A stretch of 64,000 bases of DNA from positions 124,001 through 188,000 of the forward strand of contig NZ_PGVE01000017.1 in the NCBI RefSeq assembly GCF_002860255.1. The letters are read 5' to 3'. Source of the stretch: Neobacillus cucumis (GTDB lineage Bacteria; Bacillota; Bacilli; Bacillales; Cytobacillaceae). Shown in pieces: positions 46,020 through 54,562 of the stretch; position 1 is the first letter of the stretch, and each line of letters begins with the position of its first letter. Position numbers and translations under genes: made by a program. The notes below the pieces were generated by a model that worked only from the letters and a program-made list of their open reading frames with translations, was not told the origin of the DNA and did not search any database.

Positions 46020-47714
46020 ATGTTCTCATTGAATCATCGGATGAGCAAAGCACTTTCAGAACAAACAACGCTGCTTATTTATGCAGCAATTATTGGGATT
46101 GGGGGAGGGTATGGGGCAGTTGGTTTCCGAGGGTTAATCAATTATTTTACCTATTTATTTTTTGGGCGCATACAGAACGAAATCGGTACTTATCATGGTG
46201 TTAGAACACTATTTGTTCCTATAATCGGCGGATTAATTGTAGGACTGTTGGTTCACTTTTTTGCAAAGGAAGCAAAAGGGCATGGTGTTCCTGAAGTGAT
46301 GTATGCTGTAACCAAAAAAAAAGGTTCGATTCGTCCCAGAGTGGTGGTTATAAAGGCTCTTGCTTCAGCTATTACGATTGGTTCTGGAGGTTCCGTAGGA
46401 AGAGAGGGGCCAATTGTTCAAATAGGTGCAGCTTGGGGGTCAACTCTTGGTAGGTTTATGCGAATTAGAGAACATCATTTAAAAACCTTAGTGGCATGCG
46501 GAGCCGCTTCAGGAATCGCAGCAACTTTTAATGCTCCCATCGGTGGTGCACTTTTTGCTTTCGAAGTAATATTAGGAAATTTCTCAATGGCCAATGTGAG
46601 TGCGATTGTGATCTCTTCAGTTCTATCTGCAGAAATTGGACGTGATTATTTTGGCAATACGGCTTCTTTTCCCATCCCACACTACCATGTATCTGGAATT
46701 CTTATTTTATTATTATTTGCTGTCCTTGGCATTATTGGCGGATTATACGGAGCCGCCTATGCTAGGACGTTGGTTTTTTTTGAAAATTTATGGGATAGGA
46801 TAAAGTCTCTTCCAGAATGGATCAAACCTGCGACTGGTGGAATTATTATTGGTACCCTTGGATTCTTTTTTCCACAAGTTCTTGGAGTTGGTTATCCTTC
46901 AGTTGAAAAGGCATTAATGGCTCACTTTGACTTAAGAATGCTTTTAATTCTAATGGTATTAAAATTATTTATTACCTCCATTACAATTGCCTCAGGAGGA
47001 TCAGGAGGAGTATTTGCTCCTGGTTTGTATCAGGGTGCCATGCTCGGTGGGGCCGTTGGTTTAATATTTCAAATGTTGTTCCCAAGTATGCAAATTAGTG
47101 AGGGTGTATTTGCAGCAGTCGGCATGTCTACTGTTTTTGCTGGATCTGCTCATGCCCCTATCACTGCAATGATAATGTTATTTGAAATGACTGGAAATTA
47201 CCAGCTTATTTTACCTTTAATGCTTGCAACAGTCATTGCAACCACGGTTTCTACGAGAATAAATCGAGAAAGTATTTATACCATGAAGTTAATGAAACGA
47301 GGATTTGATATTATTCGAAAGCGGACAACAGATCGCCTATCTTCTTTTCTTGTAGAAGAGGCCATTCACCCAGAAAAACTATGTCTCCAAGATACTATGA
47401 CATTAGAACAAGCTTACACAAAGTTTGAAAATAGTGATGAATGGTTTGCAACTGTACGTGATAAGGAAGAAAATTTATTGGGGAGTGTTTCAAAAGCACA
47501 AATACTTGAAGAGCTTCGATGCAACCATGGCAATGGTCTGATCCTAAGTATACTACCAAAGAAAATTGGTCATGTTTCATCGAAAGCAACACTTAGTGAA
47601 GCAAGTAAAATAATGAATCAATTAGGTCTGAATTACCTTTTAGTAATTGATAAGAATTATAATCAAATTGGTGTAATCGGGAGTTCAGATATTATAAAAT
47701 GCTACAAAGAATAA
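46020..47714 (+). CDS. ClC-family chloride channel/antiporter with CBS domains
   Basis: 564 residues. The membrane part carries the ion-pathway motifs GSGGSVGREGP (with the gating Glu) and GGSGGVFAPGLYQG, plus GIAATFNAPIGGALFAFE. The gating Glu is intact. Residues about 440-560 form a CBS pair (IHPEKLCLQDTMTLEQAYTKF and GLNYLLVIDKNYNQIGVIGSSDI), a possible nucleotide sensor. TTGGAGG lies about 11 bases before the ATG. Single gene. Confidence 0.93.
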   Translation: MFSLNHRMSKALSEQTTLLIYAAIIGIGGGYGAVGFRGLINYFTYLFFGRIQNEIGTYHGVRTLFVPIIGGLIVGLLVHFFAKEAKGHGVPEVMYAVTKKKGSIRPRVVVIKALASAITIGSGGSVGREGPIVQIGAAWGSTLGRFMRIREHHLKTLVACGAASGIAATFNAPIGGALFAFEVILGNFSMANVSAIVISSVLSAEIGRDYFGNTASFPIPHYHVSGILILLLFAVLGIIGGLYGAAYARTLVFFENLWDRIKSLPEWIKPATGGIIIGTLGFFFPQVLGVGYPSVEKALMAHFDLRMLLILMVLKLFITSITIASGGSGGVFAPGLYQGAMLGGAVGLIFQMLFPSMQISEGVFAAVGMSTVFAGSAHAPITAMIMLFEMTGNYQLILPLMLATVIATTVSTRINRESIYTMKLMKRGFDIIRKRTTDRLSSFLVEEAIHPEKLCLQDTMTLEQAYTKFENSDEWFATVRDKEENLLGSVSKAQILEELRCNHGNGLILSILPKKIGHVSSKATLSEASKIMNQLGLNYLLVIDKNYNQIGVIGSSDIIKCYKE

Positions 47715-47772
47715 ATTCTACTTACTCATTCATTGAATCTTTTCTTAATGTACAGATTTTGGAAAAGAAAAT

Positions 47773-47803
47773 AAACTGCCCTTACAATTTAGGGCAGTTT
47801 TTA
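47773..47803. terminator. terminator between ClC and tetR copy C
   Basis: AACTGCCC pairs with GGGCAGTT around a 10-base loop, followed by TTTTA; works for the ClC gene and possibly the opposing tetR. Confidence 0.75.
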
Positions 47804-47818
47804 CAATTGATTGTTCAT

Positions 47819-48367
47819 TTATTCTAGGTTCCTATCCAACAATGCCCCCGTTTGTTCAGCCATGACGTGAGCTGACAATGGCATTCCATTCTTGAACCAC
47901 CATTCCACTGCTCCAACCACCGCTGAGCCAAAAAATTGAAGAATCACTTCTTCTTTTAATCCTTTGTTTTTTCCTCCTGTTATATCCACTTCTGGTTTAA
48001 ACTCTGATACGACTAAATCAAGAAAACGACTACGAAAATATGGTGCACCTTTACTCGCTAACATCGTTGAAAAAAACAAATAATTATGCTCAAAGTATTC
48101 GTACCAAACATAATTTCCTTCCTGAAAAGTCATCTCAGATGCCGATTGGCATAGTTCTCGGAGATTGTCTATATGTTCTTCAATCATCTTATCTAGGAGG
48201 TCGTATTTATCCGAGTAATGAAGATAAATGGTCCCTCGATTAACATCAGCTCTATCTGCAATATCCTGAATGGTAATGTCGTCAAAACTTTTTTCAGACA
48301 TCAGTTCAGTTACTGCCTTTTTTATAGCCACTTGGCTTTTGGCTATTCTTCTATCTACTTTAGACAT
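47819..48367 (-). CDS. TetR-family repressor, copy C
   Basis: 182 residues, clearly paralogous to the copy at 41597 over its whole length (VDRRIAKSQ.AIKK, MSEK.FD.ITIQDI, RGTIYLHY.DK.DLLDK, FFSTMLASKGAP, VEWW..NGMP). In the recognition helix it reads DVNRGTIYLHY where the paralogue has NVSRGTIYLHY. It reads away from the operator at 48397 and faces the CMD-AKR-MFS-cupin operon, its likely target. Confidence 0.9.
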   Translation of the reverse strand: MSKVDRRIAKSQVAIKKAVTELMSEKSFDDITIQDIADRADVNRGTIYLHYSDKYDLLDKMIEEHIDNLRELCQSASEMTFQEGNYVWYEYFEHNYLFFSTMLASKGAPYFRSRFLDLVVSEFKPEVDITGGKNKGLKEEVILQFFGSAVVGAVEWWFKNGMPLSAHVMAEQTGALLDRNLE

Positions 48368-48396
48368 TTACATTCACCAACTTTTTCTAAAGATAA

Positions 48397-48430
48397 TCAA
48401 CAATTTTAATTGATTTGTTGAGTAATCAAC
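48397..48430. promoter_or_regulatory. TetR-type operator, copy C first site
   Basis: TCAACAA-N11-TTGTTGA (48397-48421) overlapping GTTGAGTAATCAAC (48417-48430). Compared with copy B both outer half-sites carry a symmetric change (TGAAC to TCAAC, GTTCA to GTTGA). Confidence 0.6.
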
Positions 48431-48488
48431 GATTTGCGTTAATTTAACCATTGAAAGTATGAAGGGCTTTTTTATAATTATAAACAGG

Positions 48489-48506
48489 TGTTGATTAATC
48501 AATCAA
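48489..48506. promoter_or_regulatory. TetR-type operator, copy C second site
   Basis: TGTTGATTAATCAATCAA with the palindrome TTGATTAATCAA; the counterpart in copy B is TTCATTAATGAA, again changed symmetrically. Confidence 0.6.
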
Positions 48507-48578
48507 TATTAATTTTTATAGGCATCAAGTGCAGCTACTTTAATAAAAATCAACCATCTTCTAATAGGAGGCTTATTT

Positions 48579-49334
48579 ATGGACCGTGTTGAAAAGAGCA
48601 AAGAAAAATACAGACAGCTTTTTGGAAATGGAGTCCCTGCCGCATACGCTACTGATCCTGATTTTCAGGACATTCTTAGCCGCTTTATTTTTGGAGAAGT
48701 TTTCTATCAAGGTAATTTGGATAACAAGCAACGTGAACTTATAACACTCGTAGTGCTTGCTACCAATCAGACGTTGCCACAGCTCAAGGCACACGTTGTT
48801 GCGGCTCTAAATGTCGGGCTGACACCAGTAGAAATAAAAGAAGCAGTCTACCAATGTGCTCCGTACATTGGATTTCCCAAAACTTTAAACGCCATCAATG
48901 AAGTCAATGAGGTTTTTAAAGCGAAGAATATTGCATTACCAATTGAAAGCCAAAAGCAGGTTGATGAAGAAAATCGGTTTGACAAGGGATTTGCAACTCA
49001 AGTAGAGATTTTTGGTGAGACAATCGCAAAAATGCAAGAGAGTGCCCCATCAAATCAAAAGCATATTCAGGAATACCTTTCTGCTTTTTGCTTCGGAGAT
49101 TTCTACACTCGTGACGGACTCGATTTGAAAACACGAGAATTGCTGACACTCTGCATCGTAAGTTGCCTTGGTGGTGCTGAAGGCCAAGTGAAGGCACATG
49201 TGCAGGGAAATCTAAATGTGGGAAATGACAAGGAAACATTGATTACCGCTATCACCCATAGCCTTCCATATATGGGCTTTCCGAGAACTCTGAACGCGTT
49301 AGCTTGCGTTAATGAAATTATTCCTAAAAATTAA
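48579..49334 (+). CDS. carboxymuconolactone decarboxylase family protein (two CMD domains)
   Basis: 251 residues with two CMD/AhpD-like units: residues about 30-110 (NKQRELITLVVLATNQTLPQLKAHVVAALNVG) and about 160-245 (LKTRELLTLCIVSCLGGAEGQVKAHVQGNLNVG), each ending in Y(I/M)GFP(K/R)TLNA. Such proteins act as peroxidase-like or decarboxylase partners in detoxification clusters with aldo/keto reductases and cupins. AGGAGG precedes the ATG. First gene of the operon under TetR copy C. Confidence 0.88.
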   Translation: MDRVEKSKEKYRQLFGNGVPAAYATDPDFQDILSRFIFGEVFYQGNLDNKQRELITLVVLATNQTLPQLKAHVVAALNVGLTPVEIKEAVYQCAPYIGFPKTLNAINEVNEVFKAKNIALPIESQKQVDEENRFDKGFATQVEIFGETIAKMQESAPSNQKHIQEYLSAFCFGDFYTRDGLDLKTRELLTLCIVSCLGGAEGQVKAHVQGNLNVGNDKETLITAITHSLPYMGFPRTLNALACVNEIIPKN

Positions 49335-49377
49335 GAAAGTAGAAAAAAATATATAACATTGCAAAGGAGACAAAAGC

Positions 49378-50241
49378 ATGTTTAACGAAACTTACAAATT
49401 ATCAAATGGTGTAGAAATTCCAAAATTAGGTCTTGGCACCTGGCTGCTTGACGATGTACTAGCAGCACAGGCAGTGAGCGATGCGGTATTGATCGGATAT
49501 CGTCATATTGATACTGCTCAGGCTTATAAGAATGAAGCTGGTGTAGGCGAAGGCATCCGTTCCTGCGGTGTCGCTAGAGAAGAACTTTTCATCACGACTA
49601 AGGTTGCTGCAGAAGCAAAGACCTATGATGCAGCTATGCAGTCCATTGATGAATCTTTAGCAAAGATGGGACTGGATTACATTGATCTTCTGATTATCCA
49701 CAGCCCACAGCCTTGGATGGAGTTCCGTGAGGAGAACCGTTACTTCGAGGAAAACAAAGAGGTATGGAAATCTTTGGAGGATGCTTATAAGGCTGGCAAG
49801 GTAAAGGCAATCGGTCTTTCTAACTTCCTACAGGATGATGTAGAGAATATTCTTGCAAGCTGTGAGATCAAGCCTATGGTAAATCAGATTTTGGCACATG
49901 TGAGCAATACTCCTTTGGTACTCATTGAATTCTGCCAGAAGAATGACATTCTTGTAGAGGCATATTCACCAATTGCGCACGGTGCAGTTCTGGATAATGC
50001 AGGAGTTAAGGTAATAGCTGATAAGTATGGAGTATCTATTGCTCAGCTTTGTCTTCGTTATGATATCCAGCTTGGTCTTGTAGTAATTCCTAAGACCTCA
50101 AATCCAGATCACATGAGAAACAATGCTGATCTAGATTTTGCTATTCTAGATGCAGATATGGAGACTTTGAAGAATGTAGAGCACATCCAGAATTACGGTG
50201 AGCATAGCTTCTTCCCGGTATTTGGCGGAAAATTAAAATAA
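49378..50241 (+). CDS. aldo/keto reductase (second; 2,5-diketo-D-gluconate reductase type)
   Basis: 287 residues. VEIPKLGLGTWLL, YRHIDTAQAYKNEAGVGEGI (Asp and Tyr), TTKVAAEAK (Lys) and DLLIIHSPQPW (His) show an intact catalytic tetrad; GLSNFL and IPKTSNPDHMRNN bind NADPH. Base use stands out: CAG, AAG and CTT/CTG are common where neighbouring genes prefer CAA, AAA and TTA, and the text resembles clostridial (Lachnospiraceae-like) genes, so recent transfer is likely. AAAGGAG precedes the ATG. Confidence 0.9.
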   Translation: MFNETYKLSNGVEIPKLGLGTWLLDDVLAAQAVSDAVLIGYRHIDTAQAYKNEAGVGEGIRSCGVAREELFITTKVAAEAKTYDAAMQSIDESLAKMGLDYIDLLIIHSPQPWMEFREENRYFEENKEVWKSLEDAYKAGKVKAIGLSNFLQDDVENILASCEIKPMVNQILAHVSNTPLVLIEFCQKNDILVEAYSPIAHGAVLDNAGVKVIADKYGVSIAQLCLRYDIQLGLVVIPKTSNPDHMRNNADLDFAILDADMETLKNVEHIQNYGEHSFFPVFGGKLK

Positions 50242-50301
50242 TTAGGTAATGTATGGAGGACGGACAGATCCTACTTGTAACAGAGGGGGGAGAGCGCACT
50301 T

Positions 50302-51474
50302 ATGAAAAACTCATGGAAAATCTACTTGCTGGCCTTGATTACCTTCATGGTCAGTACATCAGAGTATGTCATTGCAGGTATTCTGGATAAAATCGCTGCC
50401 TCTAATAACGTTTCTGTATCGGCAGCAGGACAACTGATTACCGTATTTGCAATAGCTAATGCCGTTGGTTCTCCCCTTGTCGTAATGGCGACGACAAAAC
50501 TGAATCAGCGTAAGTTATTAATGCTGTCTCTAGTTTTAATGGTGCTCGGCAGCGTAATGACCTTCACCCTGTCTGGCTTCGGTTTTCTAGTTTTCTCTCG
50601 CATTATACTTGCTCTAGGAAGCGGAGTTTTTGCTATTGCAGCGAAGACTGCTGCTGCAAAATTAGCACCACCCGAAAAACAAGCAGGAGCGATCGGCACC
50701 GTTATACTTGGGTTTAGCGCTGCCATTATCATCGGTGTGCCAATAGGTCGTCTTGTAGCGCTCGTCTATGATTGGAAGCTAATCTTTGTGGGAATTGGTG
50801 TACTAAGTCTATTAGCAATCATGGTTATTATTCGTACGATACCTGCTGCAAATAATGAGGTAAACGTCCCTCTGGGTAAGCAACTCTCGTATTTAAAGAA
50901 TCCGAAAGTTTTAATGGGGCTTGGTGTCACGTTCTTTTGGCAGTTAGGATATGGAGTGATGTATTCATATATTACACCATTCATGCTAACCGTTACATCC
51001 ATGAATGGACGAGAAGTCAGCGGTGCCTTGTTTGCATTCGGTATCGCTACATTAATAGGTTCAAAGTTTGGCGGCTTCATGACGGATAGGATTGGCAACC
51101 CGCGAACGCTTGTCGGCGGTTTGTTTGTCCATGTAATAGCTCTTGTGTTACTAGCCACTATTGCCAAATCAACCTTTGTTATCATTCCATTACTTATGCT
51201 ATGGTCCTTCTCGGCATGGTCGTCTGGCCCAGGTATGCAGTATAATCTGGTTTGGCTTGCTCCAGAAGCTTCTGGAATTATGCTTAGTCTATATGGCTCA
51301 TTTATACAGTTGGGCATAGCAGCCGCCGCTGGAATTGGGGGTATTGCCGTAAAAAGCATATCGGTGCTGGCGGTCAGCTGGATCGGAGCTGGATCAGTCG
51401 CCATTGCCGCACTTATTGCGGCGGTATCTTTTCGTCTTAATAGTAAAGTTGTGGAATACGAGAAGGTCGTTTAA
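50302..51474 (+). CDS. MFS transporter (AraJ/YdhP-like sugar or drug efflux)
   Basis: 390 residues, about twelve membrane helices, in the DHA1/AraJ group: ALITFMVSTSEYVIAGIL at the start, VFAIANAVGSPLVVMATTKLNQRKLLMLSL as motif A region, SRIILALGSGVF and GAIGTVILGFSAAIIIGVPIGRLV as motif C. Lies in the TetR copy C operon, 60 bases after the reductase, as probable export arm. Confidence 0.88.
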   Translation: MKNSWKIYLLALITFMVSTSEYVIAGILDKIAASNNVSVSAAGQLITVFAIANAVGSPLVVMATTKLNQRKLLMLSLVLMVLGSVMTFTLSGFGFLVFSRIILALGSGVFAIAAKTAAAKLAPPEKQAGAIGTVILGFSAAIIIGVPIGRLVALVYDWKLIFVGIGVLSLLAIMVIIRTIPAANNEVNVPLGKQLSYLKNPKVLMGLGVTFFWQLGYGVMYSYITPFMLTVTSMNGREVSGALFAFGIATLIGSKFGGFMTDRIGNPRTLVGGLFVHVIALVLLATIAKSTFVIIPLLMLWSFSAWSSGPGMQYNLVWLAPEASGIMLSLYGSFIQLGIAAAAGIGGIAVKSISVLAVSWIGAGSVAIAALIAAVSFRLNSKVVEYEKVV

Positions 51475-51486
51475 TGGGGAGGTTCT

Positions 51487-51661
51487 ATGAGCAGTATAAA
51501 AATGACATTTATCTCCTTGGGGAAATTTGGCTATATTTTATCGGGATTTTGGTTTTGCAAGTGGACTTATTAAACTAGGGAAGATTGAATCTGGAATCGA
51601 GAAGCTTGCAAGTATGAAAGGTAATTTTACAGTTACAATTGAAAAAATTTGGAGGAATTAA
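51487..51661 (+). pseudogene. cyclophilin-like fold protein, internally deleted
   Basis: An ATG after GGGGAGG starts MSSIKMTF, the usual first strand of small cyclophilin-like proteins, then the frame shifts. From about 51512 another frame reads PWGNLAIFYRDFGFASGLIK, LGKIESGIEKLASMKGNFTV and TIEKIWRN to a stop at 51659, the usual C-terminus of this family. The middle (some 70 residues) is missing. Family assignment is from memory. Such genes often accompany CMD, cupin and aldo/keto reductase genes. Confidence 0.65.
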
Positions 51662-51663
51662 AA

Positions 51664-52074
51664 ATGGCAAAACATGAAGAAGTAAAAAATGGCATTATTT
51701 TCCCAGTAGGCGAAAAAAATGAAGCATATGCACAATTTTTCGTGGGACAAAGTTATCTTAAAGGATTAGTTGCTGACCCTAAAGTGAGTGTTGGAGTGGG
51801 GAATGTGACCTTTGAACCAGGATGCCGAAATAACTGGCATATTCATCGTGATGGATTTCAAATTTTATTGGTAACTGGTGGCGAAGGTTGGTACCAAGAA
51901 GATGGAAAACCTGCTCAATTCTTAAAAGCAGGTGATGTTATTGTCACCCATGATGGTGTAAAACACTGGCATGGTGCTACACAAGAAAGCTGGTTTGAAC
52001 ATATTGCCATCACTGCAGGTAAACCTGAGTGGTTGGAACCAGTAGCAGATGAGGAATATAACAAATTAAAATAA
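51664..52074 (+). CDS. cupin-domain protein
   Basis: 136 residues. Cupin motif 1 is FEPGCRNNWHIHRDGFQILLVTGGEGWYQEDGK (His-x-His and downstream Gln) and motif 2 is AGDVIVTHDGVKHWHGATQ. Small metal-binding cupins like this occur with CMD and aldo/keto reductase genes in carbonyl or quinone stress operons. ATG 51664 follows TTGGAGGA; the upstream in-frame start at 51649 lies within that site. Confidence 0.87.
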   Translation: MAKHEEVKNGIIFPVGEKNEAYAQFFVGQSYLKGLVADPKVSVGVGNVTFEPGCRNNWHIHRDGFQILLVTGGEGWYQEDGKPAQFLKAGDVIVTHDGVKHWHGATQESWFEHIAITAGKPEWLEPVADEEYNKLK

Positions 52075-52091
52075 TTGTTTTGGATAAGAAT

Positions 52092-52116
52092 GGCCCTATT
52101 ATACAGGGCTTTTTTC
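52092..52116 (+). terminator. terminator of the TetR copy C operon
   Basis: GGCCCT/AGGGCT stem with a 7-base loop followed by TTTTTT. Confidence 0.65.
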
Positions 52117-52192
52117 TATTATTATAATGTTATAGGTACAATTCTTTAATTTTCTAATTATCAGTTAAACTATTTCGAAAGGAGCGATGTAT

Positions 52193-53026
52193 ATGGGGAT
52201 GGAAATAAAAGAAACCCTTTCGAAAAAAATACTTACGGAAGCTAAGGGTTATTTGGATGTGGGATTTACCCATTCATTAAATCCATATAGTGGCTGTGCC
52301 TTTTCTTGCAAATACTGCTATGTAAGGGAAATGCCCATTCAAAGATTCAAGGAAATACCTTGGGGAGAATGGGTGGACATAAAAATAAATGCCGCAGAAA
52401 ATTATCGAAATGAAATCATAAAGATTCGTAAAAAAAACAAACCTGTGAATATTTTTATGTCCTCTGCAACTGATCCTTACCAACCCATGGAGCGTAAAGC
52501 AGCCATCACACGGGAGATATTAGAAGAAATGCTGGAGAATCCTCCTGATTTTCTTCAGGTCCAAACACGAAGTCCTCTCATCACTAGGGATATAGATCTG
52601 TTAGTGAAATTAAAAGAAAAATGTGATGTTCTTGTATCTATGACCGTTGAAACTGATAGAGATGATATAAGGAAGATTTTTGCTCCCGTTGCACCAGGCA
52701 TTCCATTACGGTTAAAAGCCCTAAAAGAAGTTTATGATGCGGGGATACACACCCAGGCTTCCATCTCTCCAGTTTTGTCCTTTACCCCAGATTTCGCTAA
52801 GGTATTAGAAGGCATCGTGAATCATATTTGGATAGATACTCTATCCATTGGAGATGGGGCAATGGGGAAACGTTCTGAGAGACTTGGCATGCCCACATTA
52901 TTTCAGAATCATGAATTAGAGAAATGGTATCAAAAAGATCTACACCTAAGGGTCGAAAAATATTTTAGGAAGTACTTTACTAGTGAAATCATACGAGTTT
53001 CCAAGCAGGAAGCTTTTCCAAAATAA
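52193..53026 (+). CDS. radical SAM protein (spore-photoproduct-lyase-like, SPL family)
   Basis: 277 residues. LNPYSGCAFSCKYCYVREMP carries the CxxxCxxC cluster motif that binds the 4Fe-4S cluster and SAM. VNIFMSSATDPYQPMERKAAITREILE is the typical second block of the SplB-like/Rv2578c group. It is shorter than true SplB (about 340) and lacks its extra domain, so photoproduct repair is not implied; function unknown. ATG 52193 is 8 bases after AAAGGAG. Confidence 0.85.
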   Translation: MGMEIKETLSKKILTEAKGYLDVGFTHSLNPYSGCAFSCKYCYVREMPIQRFKEIPWGEWVDIKINAAENYRNEIIKIRKKNKPVNIFMSSATDPYQPMERKAAITREILEEMLENPPDFLQVQTRSPLITRDIDLLVKLKEKCDVLVSMTVETDRDDIRKIFAPVAPGIPLRLKALKEVYDAGIHTQASISPVLSFTPDFAKVLEGIVNHIWIDTLSIGDGAMGKRSERLGMPTLFQNHELEKWYQKDLHLRVEKYFRKYFTSEIIRVSKQEAFPK

Positions 53027-53082
53027 ATATCCTTGTAGTACTATAATAGGAGAAAATCAAAAACAATCAAAGGACTTTACAA

Positions 53083-54519
53083 ATGGATTGGATACCAGAT
53101 CGAAAATCTAAAACCCCCATTTACAAGCAACTTGCTGCATATATTGAGAAGGGAATTGCTGATGGGACATTTCCGCCTGATAAACCCTTGCCTTCTGAAA
53201 GAAGTTTGGCAACAGAGCTTGGAATAAACCGTAGCACCGTAGTTGCTGCCTATGATGAATTACAATCAAATGGGCTTATTGAGCGAAACAGAGGCAGTGG
53301 AACAACGATCAGCAAAGATATTTGGGGAATGACTAAAAAGCGAATCCCAAGTTGGAATCGATACATTGAGGCAGGTTCATTTCTGCCCAATTTACCTGTA
53401 ACCCAAAGAATCCACAAAGAAATGGCAGAGCAAAGACTTATCAATTTAGCCAGCGGAGAACTATCTCAGGATCTTTTTCCTTTGGGCTCTCTAAGAGAGA
53501 TCACTTCTAATAGATCCTTTATTGGATCTTTAGGGTATGACCACCCACAAGGTAATGCGATCCTTCGGGATACACTTACGAAGCATGTAAAACAATTTCG
53601 CGATATAGAAACTAATCCCTCCTCGATTTTAGTTACTTCAGGGGCTCAGCAAGCGTTGCATCTCGTCGTTCAATGTTTGTTGAAACCTGGAGACGCAGTC
53701 GCGATCGAAGATCCTTCTTATCATTACAATCTGCCTGTTTTTAAATCAGCAGGAATCAAAACCTATTTTCTTAAAGTAGGTATTTGCGGAATAAACCCTG
53801 ACGATATTACCGCTCTATATAAAAAACATAGAATCCGGATGATTTTCTTGAGTCCCATATTTCAAAATCCAACAGGGACTTTAATGGACATCACTAACCG
53901 GAAAAAGGTTCTTGAACTATCAGCTCAGTATGGGATACCTGTAGTGGAAGATGATCCCTATAGCTTAACCGCTTTTACTGGAGAAAAAATGCAGACGTTG
54001 AAATCATTGGATCGTAATGGAAATGTATTATATATAAGTTCTCTTACAAAAATTGTAGCTTCCGGCTTAAGAATAGGATGGATTATGGGACCGAGAGCCG
54101 TCATCGAAAGGTTATCGGATGCGAAGCAGCAAGTAGATTTTGGACATGCCAGTTACAGTCAATGGGTGGCCAATGACTTTTTGGACTCGAGAGAGTTTAA
54201 ATTTCATATTAAGAATTTGGTTAAGCACTTAGAAAGCAGAAGAGACCAGCTAGTCGTCAGTCTGCAGTCTTTTTTAAAAGAACAGGTTGACTTTCAAGTT
54301 CCAAATGGCGGTATCCATTTATGGTGCAGGATTAAAAAAGAAGTAAACGAGATTCAATTACTAGAAGAATCCATTAAGAGAGGTGTGATCTATGTACCCG
54401 GATCCACTATGGGTACAGACAAAGGATATGCCCGATTTACTTTTTCGAGGGAAAATGAAGAAAATATTCATGAAGGAATCAAAAGATTTGGAGATGCCTT
54501 ACAGTTTGTTACAAGCTAA
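53083..54519 (+). CDS. MocR-family regulator (GntR helix-turn-helix plus aminotransferase domain)
   Basis: 478 residues. GntR-type winged helix at about 10-75 (PIYKQLAAYIEKGIADGTF, LPSERSLATELGINRSTVVAAYDELQSNGLIERNRGSGT), then a fold-type I aminotransferase domain with GYDHPQGNAILRDTL, TSGAQQALHLVVQ, PIFQNPTGTLM, VVEDDPYSL and SSLTKIVASGLRIGW (PLP lysine). MocR proteins sense PLP or amino compounds, PdxR being the best known; the target is not evident here, as no pdx genes are adjacent. It lies 56 bases after the radical SAM gene. Confidence 0.9.
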   Translation: MDWIPDRKSKTPIYKQLAAYIEKGIADGTFPPDKPLPSERSLATELGINRSTVVAAYDELQSNGLIERNRGSGTTISKDIWGMTKKRIPSWNRYIEAGSFLPNLPVTQRIHKEMAEQRLINLASGELSQDLFPLGSLREITSNRSFIGSLGYDHPQGNAILRDTLTKHVKQFRDIETNPSSILVTSGAQQALHLVVQCLLKPGDAVAIEDPSYHYNLPVFKSAGIKTYFLKVGICGINPDDITALYKKHRIRMIFLSPIFQNPTGTLMDITNRKKVLELSAQYGIPVVEDDPYSLTAFTGEKMQTLKSLDRNGNVLYISSLTKIVASGLRIGWIMGPRAVIERLSDAKQQVDFGHASYSQWVANDFLDSREFKFHIKNLVKHLESRRDQLVVSLQSFLKEQVDFQVPNGGIHLWCRIKKEVNEIQLLEESIKRGVIYVPGSTMGTDKGYARFTFSRENEENIHEGIKRFGDALQFVTS

Positions 54520-54524
54520 AAATC

Positions 54525-54558
54525 AAAGGATAGCTGCTTTTTTAATAGCTATCCTTTT
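54525..54558. terminator. terminator between convergent mocR and hemY
   Basis: AAAGGATAGCT pairs perfectly with AGCTATCCTTT around an 11-base T-rich loop. Confidence 0.8.
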
Positions 54559-54562
54559 CCAA

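Noticed and set aside
50766-51404. 212-codon minus-strand frame
   Set aside because: Antisense shadow of the MFS gene; Pro- and Ile-rich text mirrors membrane-helix codons.
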